Shown here: piece after piece, positions 61,256 to 64,000 of the stretch | How the letters are laid out: each line of letters opens with the position of its first letter | How positions within the stretch are numbered: position 1 is the first letter of the stretch | Assembly: GCA_025359265.1 (NCBI GenBank) | Contig: JANYHB010000012.1 | Span: 1-64,000 of the forward strand | DNA length: 64,000 bases | Direction of reading: 5' to 3' | Origin: Hyphomicrobiales bacterium | GTDB taxonomy: Bacteria; Pseudomonadota; Alphaproteobacteria; Rhizobiales; Aestuariivirgaceae | Position numbers and translations under genes: made by a program | Notes under the pieces: generated by a model | Database searches by the model: none | The model's input: only the letters and a program-made list of their open reading frames with translations | Told to the model about the DNA's origin: nothing

Positions 61256-62131
61256 TTGCATCGTCCAACGAAACAATTTTTTTATTTTCTCGCCTTGGTT
61301 TGGTTTATGGCGGTGCCGCCTGCCAATGCAGGCTTTCTGAATGATTTGCTAGGCTATAATTCCGGCGGGGGCGACAAGCCAAAAGCTCTTTCCCCTGGCT
61401 TGGAGCAATCCGACGATCAGGAAGTGGCTACCCTTTACAATGGTGGTCTGCAGGCTTTGGGCAATGGCAGTTACAGCACCGCAGCCAAACGCTTTGGTGA
61501 AGTTGAACGCTTGCACCCTTATTCCAAATGGGCAACCAAAGCCTTGCTGATGCAGGGCTTTGCGAATTATCAAGCCAATAAATATGCTGATGCGATTGAC
61601 AGTTGCCAGCGTTTCATTTCATTGCACCCTGGCCATCAAGATATTTCTTATGCTTATTACCTCACGGCACTTTCGCAATATGAGCAGATAAATGACGTAA
61701 CGCGGGATCAATCGCAAACACAAACCGCTTTAGACGCCCTGGAAGAAGTGGCACGTCGGTTCCCAGATTCTAAATATGCTGCTGACGCAAAACAAAAAGC
61801 CATTTTGGCGCGCGACCATTTGGCCGGCAAAGACATGGAGATTGGCCGCTATTATTTTAAAAAAGGCGATTGGATGGCCGGCATCAACCGCTTCAAAAAT
61901 GTCGTCACAACTTATCAGCAAACCTCACAAGCCCCGGAAGCTCTTTACCGATTGACAGAGGGTTACACCGCACTTGGCATTCGTTCTGAAGCGCAAACTG
62001 CTGCCGCGGTGCTTGGCCATAATTTTCCGCAGTCAAACTGGTACCGCGATGCTTATGCTTTGGTCAGCAGCAACGGCACAGCACCCGCAGCCAATAACTC
62101 AAGTTGGATATCGCGGGCTTTCGGGCTTTAG
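61256..62131 (+). CDS. bamD: BamD-like outer-membrane assembly lipoprotein homologue, lipobox not visible
   Basis: TPR-type protein of about 291 residues, the essential BamD (YfiO/ComL) partner of BamA. TPR blocks are LYNGGLQALGNGSYSTAAKR, FGEVERLHPYSKWATKALLM, YANYQ-type repeats (FANYQANKYADAIDSCQRFI, SLHPGHQDISYAYYLTALSQ) and RYYFKKGDWMAGINRFKNVV, then LYRLTEGYTALG. TTG at 61256 follows GAAGG at good spacing; GTG at 61247 is also possible. The signal peptide (FYFLALVWFMAVPPANA then GF) has no Cys at the cleavage site, whereas BamD is normally a lipoprotein. lpxC, usually between ftsZ and bamD in Rhizobiales, is absent. Confidence 0.85.
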   Translation: MHRPTKQFFYFLALVWFMAVPPANAGFLNDLLGYNSGGGDKPKALSPGLEQSDDQEVATLYNGGLQALGNGSYSTAAKRFGEVERLHPYSKWATKALLMQGFANYQANKYADAIDSCQRFISLHPGHQDISYAYYLTALSQYEQINDVTRDQSQTQTALDALEEVARRFPDSKYAADAKQKAILARDHLAGKDMEIGRYYFKKGDWMAGINRFKNVVTTYQQTSQAPEALYRLTEGYTALGIRSEAQTAAAVLGHNFPQSNWYRDAYALVSSNGTAPAANNSSWISRAFGL

Positions 62132-62302
62132 ATTTTTCACGCCCGAACTGCATATTTTAATTCTCGTAAAGGCCCTTCGGTTTGCCGCTGATGTGAGAAG
62201 TTGCCGACAGCCGGATGAAGGTTCCATACGCGCGCAAGTATTGACCTGAATGGCGCAACCTTGCACTATGTGCTGATCAACCAAAATCGGTGAGCAAACG
62301 AA

Positions 62303-62617
62303 TTGAAAATCTCCATCAGTCTATTTCTGTGCGCCTTCACTTTCATGGCAGCTGCTTCTGCGCCATCAGAAGCGCGCGTCAAAACTTCACACCGATGCGG
62401 CACAGATTGTAGTTATTCCAAAAAAGATGCCCTGCACCATGCTTTCGCCGTAACAGGCGGACGCTCACCTTATTCGCATGGCCCGCGTTTCTCTTGCGGT
62501 CGCGCTTGGGCATACGGAAGTAAAGCTCAAGCCGCCAAAGAAGCTATCCGCCAATGCAACGTCGACAAACGGCGTACCAAGAGTTCCGGTGTTTGTAAGA
62601 TCATCACCGCAAAGTGA
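62303..62617 (+). CDS. Small exported Cys-containing protein, unknown
   Basis: A 104-residue secreted protein with a signal peptide (KISISLFLCAFTFMAAASAP then SEA). The mature part has HRCGTDCSYSKKDALHHAFA, RFSCGRAWAYGSKAQAAKEA and IRQCNVDKRRTKSSGVCKII, giving five Cys, probably in disulfides. The second half resembles the short DUF4189-like pattern (C-x-AWAYGS, then A-x-A-x-x-C), but I am not sure. It starts at TTG, with GCAAACGAA before it, a weak ribosome site. It follows bamD and is followed by a hairpin. Confidence 0.6.
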   Translation: MKISISLFLCAFTFMAAASAPSEARVKTSHRCGTDCSYSKKDALHHAFAVTGGRSPYSHGPRFSCGRAWAYGSKAQAAKEAIRQCNVDKRRTKSSGVCKIITAK

Positions 62618-62626
62618 ATGACGTGT

Positions 62627-62654
62627 TCTGCCTCTCTCTCGAAAGGGAGGCAGA
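62627..62654 (+). terminator. Hairpin after the small exported protein gene
   Basis: TCTGCCTC and GAGGCAGA form an 8-bp stem around a 12-base loop, 10 bases after the stop codon. No clear T-run follows, so it may be a weak terminator or mRNA-stabilising hairpin. Confidence 0.4.
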
Positions 62655-62971
62655 CAGTATTGTTGCCAAAGTGCCGCATCGCAGTGGCAATAGCGCCCCA
62701 GTTTTCTCGGGCAGTCGACCAGTTCTTTCAATCCGCGTCCTCAGCGTTGCGAATGGAGTCTTGCCAGCGATGGTTTGATTAGCTTCGTAGTCGGGGACAT
62801 GCAGCTGCGGAACACGGTCTCATGAACACTTGCCCGTCTTTCGGTAAGAGAATAATACGCGGCAATCCCTGAAGACTATATTGAATTTTCGTCATTGTGG
62901 TCGACCCCAAATTTATCTTGGGCAAGGAAAACATCACACGCAAATCGTTACTTTCAATGCCATGTATGAGC
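62655..62971. other. Intergenic stretch with no recognised gene
   Basis: About 315 bases between the exported protein and the terminator of the leftward binding-protein gene. A 64-codon leftward frame (62779-62973, MLIHGIESNDLRVMFSLPKI) is present but has no ribosome site or family likeness that I can see. No tRNA or repeat is visible. Confidence 0.45.
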
Positions 62972-63004
62972 AAAAACCCCCGCGAAGATTTCTCTTCCCG
63001 GGGG
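62972..63004 (-). terminator. Rho-independent terminator for the branched-chain amino-acid binding protein gene
   Basis: On the minus strand CCCCCG-G-GAAGA, loop GAAA, TCTTC-G-CGGGGG (one mismatched base in the stem) followed by TTTTT. It lies 27 bases after the stop codon of the leftward gene. Confidence 0.9.
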
Positions 63005-63030
63005 CCAACTAGCGAAGGTCTGAGCCGTTC

Positions 63031-64000
63031 TTATTGGATTGAATCGTCTTCGGCATAGTCTCCCTTGTGGAAGACATACCAAACGTACTTGGCACCGACG
63101 AGGTCGCCCTTTTTATCGAGCTTAATTGGGCCAAGAACCGTCTTCATCTCATTGCCAGCACGAAGCCAGGTTGAGAGCGTCTTCGGGTCGGTTGACTTCG
63201 TTGCCGCAGCAGCTTGCGCATACATCTGGAAAGCAACGTAAGTGTTGAGCGTGTAGCCTTCTGGATCATAACCAGCGGCCTTGAACTTGGCGACAAGCTC
63301 CTTGGCTTCCGGCGCATTGCGTGGCTCTGGCGCAAAGGTGAAGATCATGCCATCGGCAGCATCACCAGCGATTGTCCAGAATTCCTTGTTGTTCATCGAG
63401 TCGCCGGAAAGCATTTGGGCTTTGGAACCCTGCTCACGCAGCTGCTTCAGGATCAATGCGCCTTCTGGGTGATAGCCGCCCATGTAAACAGCATCGATGC
63501 CGCCGTCTTTCAACTTGGATACGAGAGCTGAATAGTCTTTTTCACCAGCGTTGATCGATTCAACAATGGCAGGTTTCAGACCAGCAGCAACCATGGCTGC
63601 GTTGGTGGCATCAGCCAGACCTTTGCCGTAAGCCGACTTATCATCAATGATGGCAACTTTCTTGCCTGCGAAGTGCTTGGCAAGGAAGTTACCGGCAACG
63701 AGGCCTTGCGCATCGTCGCGGCCGCAAACGCGCGCTACGTTCCAATCACCTTCATCAGTGAACTTGGGGTTGGTGGAAGCCGGAGTGATCTGCAGGATGC
63801 CAGCTTCAGCATAAACCTTTGAAGCCGGGATCGACGAGCCCGAACACAAGTGACCAGCCACGAACGTAACACCCTTTTGGGCGAACTGTTGCGCAACCGC
63901 AGTAGCCTGCTTCGGATCGCAAGCATCGTCACCGATTTCAAGCTTCAACATCTGGCCGTTCACACCGCCAGCTTTGTTGATGTCGTTCACTGCCATGGTG
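63031..64000 (-). CDS. Branched-chain amino-acid ABC transporter binding protein (LivK-type), cut by edge
   Basis: Periplasmic receptor of the leucine/isoleucine/valine-binding family; the gene continues past the right edge, so the signal peptide and first residues are missing. Visible blocks include MAVNDINKAGGVNGQMLKLE, GVTFVAGHLCSGSSIPASKV, YAEAGILQITPASTNPKFTD, VARVCGRDDAQGLVAGNFLA, VAIIDDKSAYGKGLADATNA and IDAVYMGGYHPEGALILKQL. A Cys pair (DDACDPKQ and HLCSGS) is typical of LivJ/LivK. Length visible is about 322 residues of an expected 360-375. Its terminator follows, so any permease genes would lie upstream, outside the window. Confidence 0.93.
   Translation of the reverse strand, partial: TMAVNDINKAGGVNGQMLKLEIGDDACDPKQATAVAQQFAQKGVTFVAGHLCSGSSIPASKVYAEAGILQITPASTNPKFTDEGDWNVARVCGRDDAQGLVAGNFLAKHFAGKKVAIIDDKSAYGKGLADATNAAMVAAGLKPAIVESINAGEKDYSALVSKLKDGGIDAVYMGGYHPEGALILKQLREQGSKAQMLSGDSMNNKEFWTIAGDAADGMIFTFAPEPRNAPEAKELVAKFKAAGYDPEGYTLNTYVAFQMYAQAAAATKSTDPKTLSTWLRAGNEMKTVLGPIKLDKKGDLVGAKYVWYVFHKGDYAEDDSIQ

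Noticed and set aside
62779-62973. Leftward 64-codon frame before the LivK-type gene terminator
   Set aside because: No ribosome site, low-likeness sequence, and the frame starts within the flank of the terminator.

Overview
The window reads as chromosome of an alphaproteobacterium of moderate GC content, most likely Hyphomicrobiales (Rhizobiales)-like. Supporting signs are the FtsZ with the alphaproteobacterial C-terminal peptide (core AIPAFLRRQ), an RNase P RNA gene directly ahead of the division and cell wall (dcw) cluster, a lone Flp pilin, DUF1127 and DUF3311 small proteins, an ArsR-methyltransferase fusion beside metF, and TTAA-N7-TTAAC sequences that look like CtrA boxes. Genes are tightly packed: ATGA start/stop overlaps are common and three convergent gene pairs share their stop codons. 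I see no phage, insertion sequence, CRISPR array, tRNA or rRNA.

Layout. 0-9.2 kb: start of an NhaD-type antiporter (cut by the edge), an ABC-F ATPase, PEP carboxylase, a glyoxalase-fold protein, the tRNA hydroxylase TrhO and a three-gene polar amino-acid ABC importer. 9.3-13 kb: a large Ala-rich OmpA-domain envelope protein, then a sparse stretch with two very small ORFs and a His/Tyr-rich exported protein. 13-21 kb: alanine dehydrogenase, a DMT exporter with a MocR regulator, a homocysteine S-methyltransferase, DUF2127, PAP2 phosphatase, a sugar dehydrogenase and a cysteine-desulfurase-like enzyme. 21-25.8 kb: a corrinoid (B12) protein, an Flp pilin, DUF1638, and a divergent FAD oxidase / glutamine synthetase-like pair suited to polyamine breakdown. 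25.8-37.4 kb: L,D-transpeptidase, aminopeptidase P, PrmA, OmpA lipoprotein, three MlaC-like periplasmic proteins, an acyltransferase, transporters and an extensin-domain lipoprotein. 37.5-42.6 kb: ArsR-methyltransferase regulator with metF, a TerB-DnaJ protein, an AmpD-like amidase and small unknowns. 42.7-61.2 kb: rnpB and the dcw cluster (rsmH, ftsL, ftsI, murE, murF, mraY, murD, ftsW, murG, murC, murB, ddl, ftsQ, ftsA, ftsZ). 61.2-64 kb: bamD, a small Cys-containing exported protein, and most of a branched-chain amino-acid binding protein cut by the right edge.

How the genes work together. The dcw block carries cytoplasmic peptidoglycan precursor synthesis from UDP-MurNAc onward plus the core divisome. 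Envelope genes elsewhere (L,D-transpeptidase, amidase, two OmpA-domain proteins, MlaC-like proteins, BamD) add wall and outer-membrane maintenance. The most interesting theme is methionine / SAM-cycle chemistry. A stand-alone homocysteine methyltransferase, a stand-alone B12 protein, DUF1638, and metF behind an ArsR-methyltransferase regulator are spread over 23 kb. Two of these loci, the homocysteine methyltransferase and the regulator-metF pair, share an ATAAAG-N4-(C/G)TTTAT palindrome just upstream. I infer a split, MetH-like methionine synthase under SahR-type control. The dcw block is also unusual for the group in lacking mraZ before rsmH and lpxC after ftsZ, and the BamD has no visible lipoprotein cysteine.
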